DNA of 64,000 nucleotides from Desulfoluna sp942491485. Its GTDB lineage: Bacteria; Desulfobacterota; Desulfobacteria; Desulfobacterales; Desulfolunaceae. This document shows, one piece after another, positions 25,578 through 34,597 of this stretch (positions are counted from its first letter, which is position 1; every line of letters starts with the position of its first letter). The notes under the pieces are model-generated. The model searched no databases. It saw only the letters and a list, made by a program, of their open reading frames with translations, and was not told the origin of the DNA. The stretch covers positions 372,001-436,000 of the forward strand of contig CALOAX010000017.1 of the NCBI GenBank assembly GCA_942491485.1, written 5' to 3'. The position numbers and the translations under genes are program-made.

Positions 25578-26665
25578 CTATCCCTTTTTTATGGTGGCAA
25601 TGAATTCTTTGATCTTTTTCAGGTGGGGGACCACAATGGCCACGGCAATGGCCACGGCAATGGCCACGGCAATGGCGACAAACACATACTGGATGATTTG
25701 GAACCGGTGCTCTAAAAAATCAAAGCAGTAAAACCAGACAATGATGGCGGTGAGGGTGCCAAGAAATGTGGCGGATAAATTTTTGACCAGGCTCAACCTG
25801 AGCATGTACCCGATAATGGACCCGATAACAGGGCCGGTTAACGGCAGGGGGGTCATGACAAAGAAAAAAATCCCGATCCCTGTGGTACACATGACTTCCG
25901 GATAAGAACCTTTTTCTGCTGATTGAGCGATTCCTACCCTTACCATCAGAGACCAGGTAACCCTTGTCGTTAAATTAGCTTTTTCATTGATTAGTGATGT
26001 GTTGGATGCACCTGGATGACAGACATAAACCTTTACATCTTTGTCCGTCTCTTTAATTTTGCTTTGAAATTCATAGGCAAACATCATCTGAGCCAACTTA
26101 CTGTGGCAGTAGGTATTGTTTGGATGGTAATTCTTATCCCAGTTCATATCGTCAAACTGGATTGTTTTCAGTCCCATTTTATAACCTTCGCTTGCAACTA
26201 CCACAATGCGGCCCTTTGACTCTTCAATCCGCTCAAAGAGCAGTCCACACAGAAGGAAGTGACCGTAGTGGTTCACACCAAGATGGCTTTCAAAGCCGTC
26301 CACGGTGATCTCCTGTTTGGCCACCTGCGCGATGGCGGCGTTGCAGATGAGCGCGTCGATGTGGGGGACCTTCTCCATGAGCTCCGTCGCCGCTTCCCGC
26401 ACGGAATCCAGTACCGACAGGTCCATGCGCACGAAAGTCACGTCAGCGTCACTGCCAAATTCTTGTTTCAGGGTCGCAATGGCGGCGGTTGACTTATCGG
26501 TGTTGCGGTTCATCATCACCACTTTTGCTCCCTTGGACAGAAACACCCGCGTTGCCTCAAATCCTGCACCGGAGTTGGCACCGGTGATGACATATGTTTT
26601 GCCTGCGAGGGAACCGAGTTGCTCGGGTGTCCAGCCTTTTGGTCCAAATTTTTTTTGGTGGTCAT
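25578..26665 (-). pseudogene. Chimeric SDR oxidoreductase fused to the C-terminal half of a small multidrug export protein; start out of frame
   Basis: The body is a classical short-chain dehydrogenase: TGANSGAG cofactor motif, NAAIA, and YCHSK catalytic Tyr/Lys. After SYPEVMCTT it switches to IFFFVMTPLPLTGPVIGSII, identical almost throughout to the membrane C-terminus of the protein at 51555-52208; DNA identity begins abruptly at 25879 and ends at 25561. The natural SDR C-terminus is lost. The likely start ATG at 26665 has AAGGAG upstream, but its frame meets the SDR frame only if a run of eight A (about 26651-26658) had nine; the open frame otherwise extends to a meaningless Met at 26903. 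So it is a frameshifted gene, a homopolymer error, or expressed by slippage. Divergent from the AraC regulator. Confidence 0.8.
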
Positions 26666-26879
26666 TGTTCAAACTCCTTATTTTGAGTGCAGCTGGTAAA
26701 ATTTTTGATTTCCATTTTTGCCAGCGGCAGATGGTTGTTTGGTTGTGCGACAGGTGCTTCTCCGTCTGAAACAACCATAACTCTCGAGGCTGAGCAGAAC
26801 AAGGCGACAAAATCGCAAAAACATGCCTAATTGTATCGATTTGGTTGTGTTGTGCGTTTTGCAGTGCTACGTTGGTTGC

Positions 26880-27830
26880 ATGAGCAAACAACAAATAAAA
26901 CAACTCATTGAAAACAAGATCGGTGAGGACGGTATGATGGAAACTGGGGTGGCCGGGGTTCAGCTCTTCCGGGTTACCGCGCCAGTTCGCTGCGCTCCTG
27001 CGGTGTATGAAGCTACCGTGGTGGCTATCGTGAGCGGGACCAAGGAGGCCATATTGGATGGTAAGTCATATGTATATGACAGCAGCCAATATATGTGTTG
27101 CCCCATGTCAATGCCTGTGGAGGCAGGGGTAGCCACAGCTTCGCCAGGTAATCCCCTCCTGGGAGTGTATATCTCCCTGGATACGAGAGTGATGACCGAA
27201 CTGGCAATTGAGATGGAAAGCGCCGCTGGTGCCATCCGAAAGCCCAAGGGCGGCCCGCTGCCGCAGGGGTTTGCACTCGCGCACTGGGACGACGCATTCG
27301 CCGAAGCGCTGTTGCGTCTGCTGCAACTGGGGGATAGCCCGGAGGATACGGCGGTACTTGGGGACGGTCGGCTTCGGGAGGTGTACTACGCTATATTGAA
27401 GGGGGAGGCAGGGGATTCCGCAAGGCGCGCATTTGGAGTGGGCAATGAAATCGCCCGGACAATTGAATATTTGTCTTCCCGCCTGGACAAAGCGGTCACC
27501 ATTGAAGATATGGCCGCACAGGTGGGGATGAGCCGGGCCGTGTTCCACCGCAAATTCAAGCAGGCGACCACGATGTCGCCCATCCAGTTTGTGAAGTCTA
27601 TGCGGCTGAACAACGCTGCCATGAAGATTGCCGGAGGAATGAATGTAAACGAAGCGGCTATGGAAGTGGGCTACGTGAGTTCCTCTCAATTCAGCCGAGA
27701 GTTCAAACGCATGTACGGGCAGTCTCCCAGACAGTGGGGCCACTCCAAGCAACTACCAGCGGGAATAACGTGGCGATCGGCCCAGTTTTTTGACCAACTT
27801 CAACGATCCCCGCTCTATGGAAATATATAG
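26880..27830 (+). CDS. AraC family transcriptional regulator
   Basis: About 316 residues from MSKQQIKQL; an earlier Met at 26823 gives 19 residues without family character. N-terminal AraC_N-type ligand domain (about 20-190; GVQLFRVTAPVRCAPAVYEA, YMCCPMSMPVEA) and C-terminal pair of helix-turn-helices (about 215-310; TIEDMAAQVGMSRAVFHRKFK and NEAAMEVGYVSSSQFSREFKRMYGQSPRQW). This architecture is common next to SDR genes that it activates, as here with the divergent SDR start 214 bases away. The inducer is unknown. A strong terminator follows. Confidence 0.93.
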   Translation: MSKQQIKQLIENKIGEDGMMETGVAGVQLFRVTAPVRCAPAVYEATVVAIVSGTKEAILDGKSYVYDSSQYMCCPMSMPVEAGVATASPGNPLLGVYISLDTRVMTELAIEMESAAGAIRKPKGGPLPQGFALAHWDDAFAEALLRLLQLGDSPEDTAVLGDGRLREVYYAILKGEAGDSARRAFGVGNEIARTIEYLSSRLDKAVTIEDMAAQVGMSRAVFHRKFKQATTMSPIQFVKSMRLNNAAMKIAGGMNVNEAAMEVGYVSSSQFSREFKRMYGQSPRQWGHSKQLPAGITWRSAQFFDQLQRSPLYGNI

Positions 27831-27864
27831 CAACGTGTGTCAACACCACTATTTGCAGCACAAG

Positions 27865-27908
27865 GAACGGCCCAACCAGATAGCCAAGTTGGGCCGTTCT
27901 TATTTGTT
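27865..27908 (+). terminator. Rho-independent terminator of the AraC gene
   Basis: Perfect 12-bp stem GAACGGCCCAAC / GTTGGGCCGTTC with an 11-base loop, followed by TTATTTGTT. It lies 35 bases after the AraC stop and before the convergent response regulator. Confidence 0.88.
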
Positions 27909-28011
27909 GCCCCGCAATTCGATCCTGCATTGACTTAGGGTCAACAGAACGCTTCTACGTGGAAGGTTAGCACCTCTGAAATTGGCTAGCAGTCATTCCA
28001 TCAATGGGGAT

Positions 28012-28683
28012 TCAAGCTTCTTCGTATTTATACCCCACACCGTATACGGAATGGATAAGCTCCAACTCAGAGGCTACAGCCGCTATTTTTTTGCGCAGCT
28101 TTTTGATATGGCTGTCGATGGTCCGATCGCAGACAATGCGGTGGTCGGTATAAATACGATCCATCAGTTGGTCCCGAGAGAAGATCTGCCCCGGGCGGGT
28201 GGAGAGAATGGTGATGAGTTGGAATTCCACGGCGGTGAGGTCAAGCTTTTGCCCCTTCAACGTGGCCTGATAACATTCGTTGTCGATGCGCAGGAGTTGG
28301 TTTTCTTTTTCTGGAGGCCGGGCACTGCGCCGCAAAACAGCCTTCACCCGTGCCACAACTTCACGGGGGCTGAAAGGCTTGCAGATGTAGTCATCTGCCC
28401 CCAGGTTCAGGCCGAGGAGCCGGTCGATCTCCTCCACCCGGGCCGTAACCATGATGATGGGCACATGGGAAAATTTTCGAATCGCTTTGCAGATTTCCAG
28501 CCCATCCTTTCCTGGCAGCATCAGGTCAAGGAGAATGAGGGCAGGGGCGTGTTCCCTGACCCAGTTCTCCACAGTTTCCCCGTTATCCAGCCAGAAGGTA
28601 TCATAGCCGTCCTGCCGCAGATAATCACGGTGCAGGTCCGCCAGTCTTTGTTCGTCCTCAACAATCAGAACGGTCTGTTTCAT
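28012..28683 (-). CDS. OmpR/PhoB family response regulator (BaeR-like)
   Basis: 223 residues. Receiver domain (1-120): acidic pair EDE, phospho-Asp in LILLDLMLPGKDG (about 52), Thr in IMVTAR, Lys in YICKPF. C-terminal winged helix (about 130-222): LTAVEFQLITILSTRPGQIFSRDQLMDRIY and RTIDSHIKKLRKKI. It lies 12 bases after the kinase gene, same strand, so the two form an operon with the kinase first. The sequence resembles BaeR, which answers envelope stress, but the signal here is unknown. Confidence 0.94.
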   Translation of the reverse strand: MKQTVLIVEDEQRLADLHRDYLRQDGYDTFWLDNGETVENWVREHAPALILLDLMLPGKDGLEICKAIRKFSHVPIIMVTARVEEIDRLLGLNLGADDYICKPFSPREVVARVKAVLRRSARPPEKENQLLRIDNECYQATLKGQKLDLTAVEFQLITILSTRPGQIFSRDQLMDRIYTDHRIVCDRTIDSHIKKLRKKIAAVASELELIHSVYGVGYKYEEA

Positions 28684-28695
28684 CGCAAAATATCC

Positions 28696-30126
28696 TTAGC
28701 ACGTTAAGGGAAGTTCGATTTTGATTTCCAGGCCCCCTGACGGAGGTCTCTGCGCTTCGATGCTTCCCTGGTGAGCTTCAACAATGTTGTTGCAGATCGC
28801 AAGGCCAAGGCCAGCGCCGCCCCTCGAACGTCCTCGGGATGTATCGACCCGGAACAATCGGTCGAAAAGTTTCGGCAGGAGGTCCGGGGGAACCCCCGGG
28901 GCTGAATCCTGAAAACGGATCCGCACTTTTGTTTTCGAGGAGGTTATAAAGACCTCGAGTGCACCCGGTGAGTCAGTGTATCGCAGGCTGTTCTCCAGCA
29001 GGTTAGTGAACAGTTGGTGTAGGCGATCGGGGTCGCCCATCATGGAAAGAGGCGGTTCTGCTGGCACATGCGTGGCAAGCGTTATTCCTTTTTTAAAAAA
29101 TCGTGGCTTGAAGCGTTCCACTGCCCCTTCCAGTATTCCCGCGGGATTCACCACGATTTTTTTGTAATTGAGGGCTCCCACATCGGACATGGAGAGTTCG
29201 TAGAGATCCTCGATGAGCCGCCCCAAGTGTATCATTTCGCCGAGCAGGCCCTGAAGGGTTTCCGGTGTCGGCTGGCGAATGCCATCCAGCAACGCTTCCA
29301 TTTCTCCACGCAAGATTGAAAGTGGCGTGCGAAGTTCATGGGAGATATCCGCCACCCACTTCTGGCGAGCGGTTTCATTTTTATATAGGGTCATGGCCAG
29401 GCTGTTGAAGTCGGATGAAAGCTGGCCCAACTCGTCTTCGGTGGTGATCGGGATGCGTGTTTTGAACTCACCGGCCATGAGCTTGCGCGTGCCCCGGGTC
29501 AGTTCGTTGACGGGCCGCAAGAGGTGACTCGCCACGGGAAAAGAGAGCAGCAGGGAGAGAACTGCCATCACACAGGCTAATATGGCAAAGGATTCCATCT
29601 GCTCCTCCACAAAGAGAAGGTCTCCGGCATCGGAAAGCGCCTTGGCCGGGATCATGCCAAGGTAGCCGATGACAGTCTCCTGGTAGCTGATCGGGCGCAG
29701 CTTCAGGTTGGCCTCTATAAAGTGGGGGCCGCCGATGATTTGTCGCTTATCGGCATCGAAAAGAACGGCCCGATGCTCGAAACTATCCGGTGTACCTTGG
29801 GGAGGAGGCGGGAGGCGAAAGTCCGCCTCGTTTCTGCCAGGCCTCGGTCGATGACGTGGGGGCTCCTCATTGGTACCCATAATTCCGCGGTGCATCTGCT
29901 GCCAGAGGCGGTGGTTGTCTATCATGAATGCCCAGTCGCCATGGATGGCGTAGTTTTTTTTCAGGCGCTCGGTCAGCTGGTCCAATTTGGACAGTTCCTG
30001 GCTGTTGACGTAGTTGAGGAACCCGCGGTCAAAACTCCACTGCAGAAAGAGGAACATGCCCGTGGCGATGATACCGCTGGTCAGCAGAAGGGTGAAAAAC
30101 AGTTTGTGTTTGATTTTGATTTTCAC
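28696..30126 (-). CDS. Sensor histidine kinase (BaeS-like)
   Basis: 476 residues. Membrane helix 1 (about 7-28, LFFTLLLTSGIIATGMFLFL), a periplasmic domain (about 30-170) with a proline/arginine-rich disordered insert (PPRHRPRPGRNEADFRLPPPPQG), helix 2 (about 178-198), HAMP (to about 250), HisKA with ADISHELRTPLSILRGE (His about 263), and HATPase with NLLENSLRYTD, DSAPGVPPD and GGAGLGLAICNNI. It pairs with the adjacent response regulator. The PP-rich periplasmic loop is unusual and may mediate protein contact. Confidence 0.94.
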   Translation of the reverse strand: MKIKIKHKLFFTLLLTSGIIATGMFLFLQWSFDRGFLNYVNSQELSKLDQLTERLKKNYAIHGDWAFMIDNHRLWQQMHRGIMGTNEEPPRHRPRPGRNEADFRLPPPPQGTPDSFEHRAVLFDADKRQIIGGPHFIEANLKLRPISYQETVIGYLGMIPAKALSDAGDLLFVEEQMESFAILACVMAVLSLLLSFPVASHLLRPVNELTRGTRKLMAGEFKTRIPITTEDELGQLSSDFNSLAMTLYKNETARQKWVADISHELRTPLSILRGEMEALLDGIRQPTPETLQGLLGEMIHLGRLIEDLYELSMSDVGALNYKKIVVNPAGILEGAVERFKPRFFKKGITLATHVPAEPPLSMMGDPDRLHQLFTNLLENSLRYTDSPGALEVFITSSKTKVRIRFQDSAPGVPPDLLPKLFDRLFRVDTSRGRSRGGAGLGLAICNNIVEAHQGSIEAQRPPSGGLEIKIELPLTC

Positions 30127-30195
30127 ACGCGCCTCTATGTACTCGTTCTCTTACATCATGATGAAATATAAAAAACGACTGTGCCCATTCAGTCT

Positions 30196-30482
30196 GCCTC
30201 CGGTGGTCGTTTCTTAATAATACTCTGCAAGTACGTTTCGGTTGCCGTGTCCCTTTTCCTCAGGCACTGGGGGAAAGGGACACGGGATAATCAAGGGTTA
30301 CCAATATTGCCTCCGGCGGCCCTGCCGGGGGCCAAACTTTTGAAAAGTTTGATAAACAGGTTTTTATACATGATTCCAGTTTAACATCGAATCAAAGACG
30401 AATGTGATTTGCTCCGAGGGACGAGGGGCGAAGCGCATTCGTAACCTGCTTTCAAGGTGGCACACCTTGCCGCCTGGGGCAT
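30196..30482. repeat. Repeat cluster: type C-like hairpin, type A, type B
   Basis: CTCCGGTGGTCGTTT fragment, a hairpin at 30245-30284 (CCGTGTCCCTTTTCC with complementary arm), type A at about 30309-30361 and type B at about 30407-30480 in opposite sense. Same order of modules as upstream of the NuoG-like gene, with a different hairpin sequence. Confidence 0.8.
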
Positions 30483-30489
30483 GGTTTTC

Positions 30490-31077
30490 CGAACGTGAAC
30501 CATAGAAGGCATCGCTGAACAGGTACAGCTTTTTTAACGTTTGTGACACTGTGAGGACTCAAGGGCCTACCTTGAACTGAACAGTGACAAACAACTCTCG
30601 TCAAGACCGCTCGACGCTCCTGAGCACAGTCTCATTTCTTAAATGTATTTTGTGTCCTCTGTTTTACGGCTGCCTGTCCCTTTGTGTCGATGGAAAATGA
30701 ATATAAAAAGAATGTGGAAGAAATGTGAACAAATCATCCACGTCTGATATTTGGCGTTCATTCATTGAAAGGGGGCAATGCGTTCGTGGGGCTTCTTTCA
30801 TGTGTTCAGAACGAAGCTGCATGGAAAAACCTTCCCTATTTATTTTACATCATAAGAAAAGTCCTCACATTTCCTTAATTCTTCCACATTTGGATCTTAA
30901 TCTACTCATGTGACACGGCGGTTCACTAACAAGTGCCTGTTCTGTGATGTCCTGTGTTTATTTGTATACGAATCAGGTTTTTATGGGGCCGTGTGTGCTG
31001 TTTTTGACTGGGCGGTTTACTCAAGGGGAATGGGAAGGTGTTTGTCTGGTGTTAAATTAACATGACCGGAGGATTCC
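30490..31077. other. AT-rich intergenic region before the CotH operon
   Basis: About 590 bases without a supported gene; a 62-codon ORF at 30725-30913 has no family character. The last 150 bases presumably hold the promoter of the CotH operon. Repeats of the CCTCCGGCGG family stop here and do not reappear until 46.5 kb. Confidence 0.4.
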
Positions 31078-32487
31078 ATGGTGGCAATCAAAAGAAAGAT
31101 CATTCACGTCGTATTTGTATTGATGTGTTTGTCGGTGATGATGGTTGCGTGCGGTAAAGATGACAGCACGGACAGCACAAGCAGTGACGAAGAGGTGACA
31201 CGTTCAGAGGACTGGAGTGCGGAGACCCATGGGGATGACGCAGACCCAAATTATGACGTGGTCTTTAACGAAGCAGAGGTGGGACGCATTGACCTGACGA
31301 TCGCCAGCAGTGACTGGGCGGCAATGCTGACGGATGAAAACATCGTTAACGCCTACGGCCCGTTTGGACACCCGTCGAGGTTCAACATGATGGCTGAACC
31401 CTCTGAGAATCCCATCTGGGTCCCCTGTACATTTACATTTAATGGCATGAAGTGGACCTACGTGGGTGTTCGTTTCAAAGGAAATTCCTCATTGCGGGAT
31501 GCCTGGACTGCCGGAATATATAAAATACCGCTTCGGTTCGATTTTGATGAATTCGAAGACACGTACCCGGCCATCGATGATCAGCGATTTTATGGGTTTA
31601 AAAAACTCAGCCTTTCCAGTGGCTATAAAGATGACAGCCTGATTCGAGAAAAGGTCACCGCAGATATTTTTAGGACGCTGGGGGTTCCAGCACCGAGAAC
31701 CGCCTTTTATCGCCTCTTTGTAGATTATGGTGAGGGAAGTCAATATTTCGGGCTGTATACCATGGTTGAAATCCCCGCTGATCCCATGCTCGACACGCAG
31801 TTTGCTACCTCAGACGGGAATCTTTACAAACCCGATGGCACCACGGCAAGTTTTGGGGCCGGGTCCCCCTCAGAAGAAGATTTCGACAAAGAGACCAATG
31901 AAGACGAGGCCGATTACACCGACGTGAATGCGCTTTACACCGCCATCAATGATACCAGTAGCAACACCGATACCTGGAAAAGCAACGTGGAGTCTGTTTT
32001 TGATGTGGATGGCTTTCTCAACTGGCTTGCGGTGAATACCGTCGTCCAAAACTGGGATACCTATGGAAACATGACTCACAACTACTACCTGTATAACGAT
32101 GATGGGCTGTTAAAATGGATTCCCTGGGATAACAACGAAGCCCTGAAAGACACGGATGCTGGTGCCCAATCACCCCTTTCCCTTGACCTTCCTTCAGAGT
32201 CATTGAGCAGCTGGCCCCTGATCAGTCAGCTCCTTGCAGACTCCGAATACCTTTCTCAGTATCAATGGTATGTTCAAAAAACTGTGGACGATTACTTTAA
32301 TACCTCTACCATGCAGGCCGTGTACGCCGCCGCCCATGCACTTATTTATGATTATGTGGTGGGTGCTGACGGGGAACAGGAGGGGTACACGTTGCTCGAC
32401 AGTGACGACGACTTTATTGATAGCCTTAATTATCTCAACTCCCATGTTGAAAAGCGAGTCAGCGCCGTTAAAAGTTACCTTCCTTAG
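31078..32487 (+). CDS. CotH kinase family lipoprotein
   Basis: 469 residues; ATG after CGGAGGA. Lipoprotein signal with lipobox MVAC (Cys about 25) followed by an Asp/Ser/Thr-rich linker. The CotH domain follows: YVGVRFKGNSSLRD (about 120-135), YPAIDDQRFYGFKKLSLSSGYKDDSLIREKVTADIFRTLGVPAPRTAFYRLFVD, a Tyr-Phe-Gly-Leu-Tyr segment with Glu (YFGLYTMVEI), DVDGFLNWLAVNTVVQNWDTYG and the metal-binding type WIPWDNNEAL. CotH is an atypical protein kinase that phosphorylates secreted or surface proteins. First gene of a five-gene operon with adaptor, TolC-like, VTC and DUF4956 genes; here exposed on the envelope (inference). Confidence 0.93.
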   Translation: MVAIKRKIIHVVFVLMCLSVMMVACGKDDSTDSTSSDEEVTRSEDWSAETHGDDADPNYDVVFNEAEVGRIDLTIASSDWAAMLTDENIVNAYGPFGHPSRFNMMAEPSENPIWVPCTFTFNGMKWTYVGVRFKGNSSLRDAWTAGIYKIPLRFDFDEFEDTYPAIDDQRFYGFKKLSLSSGYKDDSLIREKVTADIFRTLGVPAPRTAFYRLFVDYGEGSQYFGLYTMVEIPADPMLDTQFATSDGNLYKPDGTTASFGAGSPSEEDFDKETNEDEADYTDVNALYTAINDTSSNTDTWKSNVESVFDVDGFLNWLAVNTVVQNWDTYGNMTHNYYLYNDDGLLKWIPWDNNEALKDTDAGAQSPLSLDLPSESLSSWPLISQLLADSEYLSQYQWYVQKTVDDYFNTSTMQAVYAAAHALIYDYVVGADGEQEGYTLLDSDDDFIDSLNYLNSHVEKRVSAVKSYLP

Positions 32488-32599
32488 AAGGATAAAAAAG
32501 CAAGGCTCTGTAAACATATAGTCTCGAAATGAAATGTGTTGCAGGGTCTCTTGTAGCGGGCTTTTTCAAAAATCCCCTTGTACTTCAGGAGGCATGACA

Positions 32600-34597
32600 G
32601 TGCGCAGGCAGTTCAAAAGCAATTGGCCGCTCTATGCGGTCTGGGTGACCATTTTTATTTCAACGGTTGCGCTCACCTGTTTTTATGGATCCGAGAGTTC
32701 CAGCTTCTATGGCATTGCTGAGACGCGTGAAATCGTCGCAAATTTTGAGAGTGCGGTTGAGATTAAACGCATCGGAGTTACGGAGGGGCAATCGGTTGAA
32801 GCTGGGGTGCTGATGGTTGAGCTCAACAGCCCGGAACTGATGCTCAAAATCAATCATATCTCTCATCAGCTGGATCAACTGAGGGCCCAGAAAGGCGTCG
32901 ATAAATCGGAGGTTTTATCCAGGCTCAGGCAATTGAAGGCAGAGAAAGCCGCCCGGGAAAATGAGATCGAGAACCAGATCTCACAGCTGGAAAATCAGTA
33001 TCGAATCAACCAATCGCTGCTGTCGGGCTTGAAAAGCATTCCCAGTGGCCTTGGGGAGGAGAGCCATGCAACCAACAGTCCCATGGCTCTGAAAATCAAA
33101 AATTTAAAAAAAGAACTCAGCCTTTCAGTCCATCCGCTGATGATTCAGATGGAGCTGTTGCAGAAAACCCTCGCCAGTCTGGAAGACCCCATCAAAATAC
33201 AGGTCGAACGCCTTGAAGAAGAACTGAACCTGCTTCAGGAGGAGAACAGCAAGCTTAATATCTACGCTCAGATTTCAGGCATCATCGGTTCGGTCAACTT
33301 CAAGTCTGGTGAAAAAGTCTCCCCCTTTTCTCCGATTTTGACACTTCATACAAAAACCCCCTCTCTGATCAAAGGGTACATCTATGAAAACGCCTACTCC
33401 GGCATAGCCATGGGTGAGTCTGTGACTGTCTCCTCCCTTGCCCTTTCCCATCACAGCATTTCCGGTTGTGTGGTGGGAATCGGGGGGCGAATTGTCGAGT
33501 ATCCGATACGGTTGAGAAAGCACCCCGACATGCAGGTCTGGGGCCGGGAAGTGGTCATTAAAATACCTGGGAACAACCCCTTCATCCTGGGTGAAAAGGT
33601 ACTCATTACGTCCTCTGTTGAAGAGCCGGGGGTCGCAGACAAGATGAAACGGCTGTTTTTTCCGTCAGAGAGCATGGCCGACGTCAACCCGACAGGTCAG
33701 GCCATGGTTGAAACGAGCACGGTTCGATCCGTGGCTCCCCTTGAAACAGGAGAGATTGAAGCGTCGGCCATTGTGTATCTTGAGGATATCGACAGGTACA
33801 TGCTGTTGAGTGATGACACACCCGGCAACGCGCCCCTCGTGTTTCTGATGGATTCCCATGGCATCGTCACAAAAGAAACGACCATCTCCGGGTTGGATGC
33901 CATCAAAGACATGGAATCGGTTGCCCAGGGTGAGCCGGGAACTCTTTATATCGCCTCGTCGCTCAGCACCGGCAACCACGGCAAAACATCCCCGTTGAGA
34001 AACCGTCTTGTGGCCGTGCAACGCCAGGGAGATCAGTTCTCTCTTCTTAGAATGGTCGATCTTTATTCCCTTCTCAAGGCCCGGGCTGATCAGGAGCGCG
34101 GGACCGAGTGGGCAGAGTTTGTTTTGGGAGGCATGGATGAGGGGACCCTTGATCTGGAGGGGATGTTTTACAAGGAGGGGGCTCTTTATCTTGGGTTCAA
34201 GGCGCCGTCTCTGAACGCGCAATCGGTGATCATTAAAATCAGTGACATTGACAGTGCCATGGGGGGGCAGGGGCTCAAGGCCCACCAGACGTCCCTTTGG
34301 CAACGTGTCAACCTGACGTCTGCGGACACCCCAATGCATGAGCGGATTTCAGACCTGTTTTATGTTGAGGGCACTCTCTATATATCCGGTACCCCGTTGG
34401 TTAAAGAGGGAGGCTCCCGATCGGGGAGCCTCTGGGCACTTGATGCACAAACCGGAATCACAAGGCGTCTTGCTTCGTTTAATGGGCTCCAGCCCGAAGG
34501 CATCGCCGCAGGGAAAGAGAAACATACCCTGATGCTGTGCTTTGACCAGGGACGGAATGAGGACTCAAAACTATGTGTCGTAAAGGTGAAACAATGA
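32600..34597 (+). CDS. HlyD-like membrane fusion protein with C-terminal propeller-like domain
   Basis: About 665 residues. GTG at 32600 is seven bases after AGGAGG; the ATG at 32594 is only one base from it. One N-terminal membrane helix (WPLYAVWVTIFISTVALTCFYG), a biotinyl-lipoyl-like segment (IKRIGVTEGQSVEAGVLMVELNS), a long coiled coil (about 80-240, with ENEIENQISQLENQYRIN), the second lipoyl half (IYAQISGIIGSVNFKSGEKVSPFSPIL) and a barrel part. From about 390 to the end lies an added domain with repeated strand patterns (VYLEDIDRYMLLSDD, GMFYKEGALYLGFKAPS, DLFYVEGTLYISG), resembling DUF3616/esterase-phytase-like propellers. Such an extension on a HlyD adaptor is unusual. It overlaps the next start by four bases (ATGA). 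Confidence 0.8.
   Translation: MRRQFKSNWPLYAVWVTIFISTVALTCFYGSESSSFYGIAETREIVANFESAVEIKRIGVTEGQSVEAGVLMVELNSPELMLKINHISHQLDQLRAQKGVDKSEVLSRLRQLKAEKAARENEIENQISQLENQYRINQSLLSGLKSIPSGLGEESHATNSPMALKIKNLKKELSLSVHPLMIQMELLQKTLASLEDPIKIQVERLEEELNLLQEENSKLNIYAQISGIIGSVNFKSGEKVSPFSPILTLHTKTPSLIKGYIYENAYSGIAMGESVTVSSLALSHHSISGCVVGIGGRIVEYPIRLRKHPDMQVWGREVVIKIPGNNPFILGEKVLITSSVEEPGVADKMKRLFFPSESMADVNPTGQAMVETSTVRSVAPLETGEIEASAIVYLEDIDRYMLLSDDTPGNAPLVFLMDSHGIVTKETTISGLDAIKDMESVAQGEPGTLYIASSLSTGNHGKTSPLRNRLVAVQRQGDQFSLLRMVDLYSLLKARADQERGTEWAEFVLGGMDEGTLDLEGMFYKEGALYLGFKAPSLNAQSVIIKISDIDSAMGGQGLKAHQTSLWQRVNLTSADTPMHERISDLFYVEGTLYISGTPLVKEGGSRSGSLWALDAQTGITRRLASFNGLQPEGIAAGKEKHTLMLCFDQGRNEDSKLCVVKVKQ

Noticed and set aside
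25632..25676. CRISPR-like tandem units
   Set aside because: Units of 12 bp without spacers inside a coding sequence; no cas genes in the window.
26665..26903. N-terminal extension of the SDR frame (about 80 residues from a Met at 26903)
   Set aside because: No homology to SDRs, overlaps the AraC gene start, and a good ribosome site with ATG exists at 26665.
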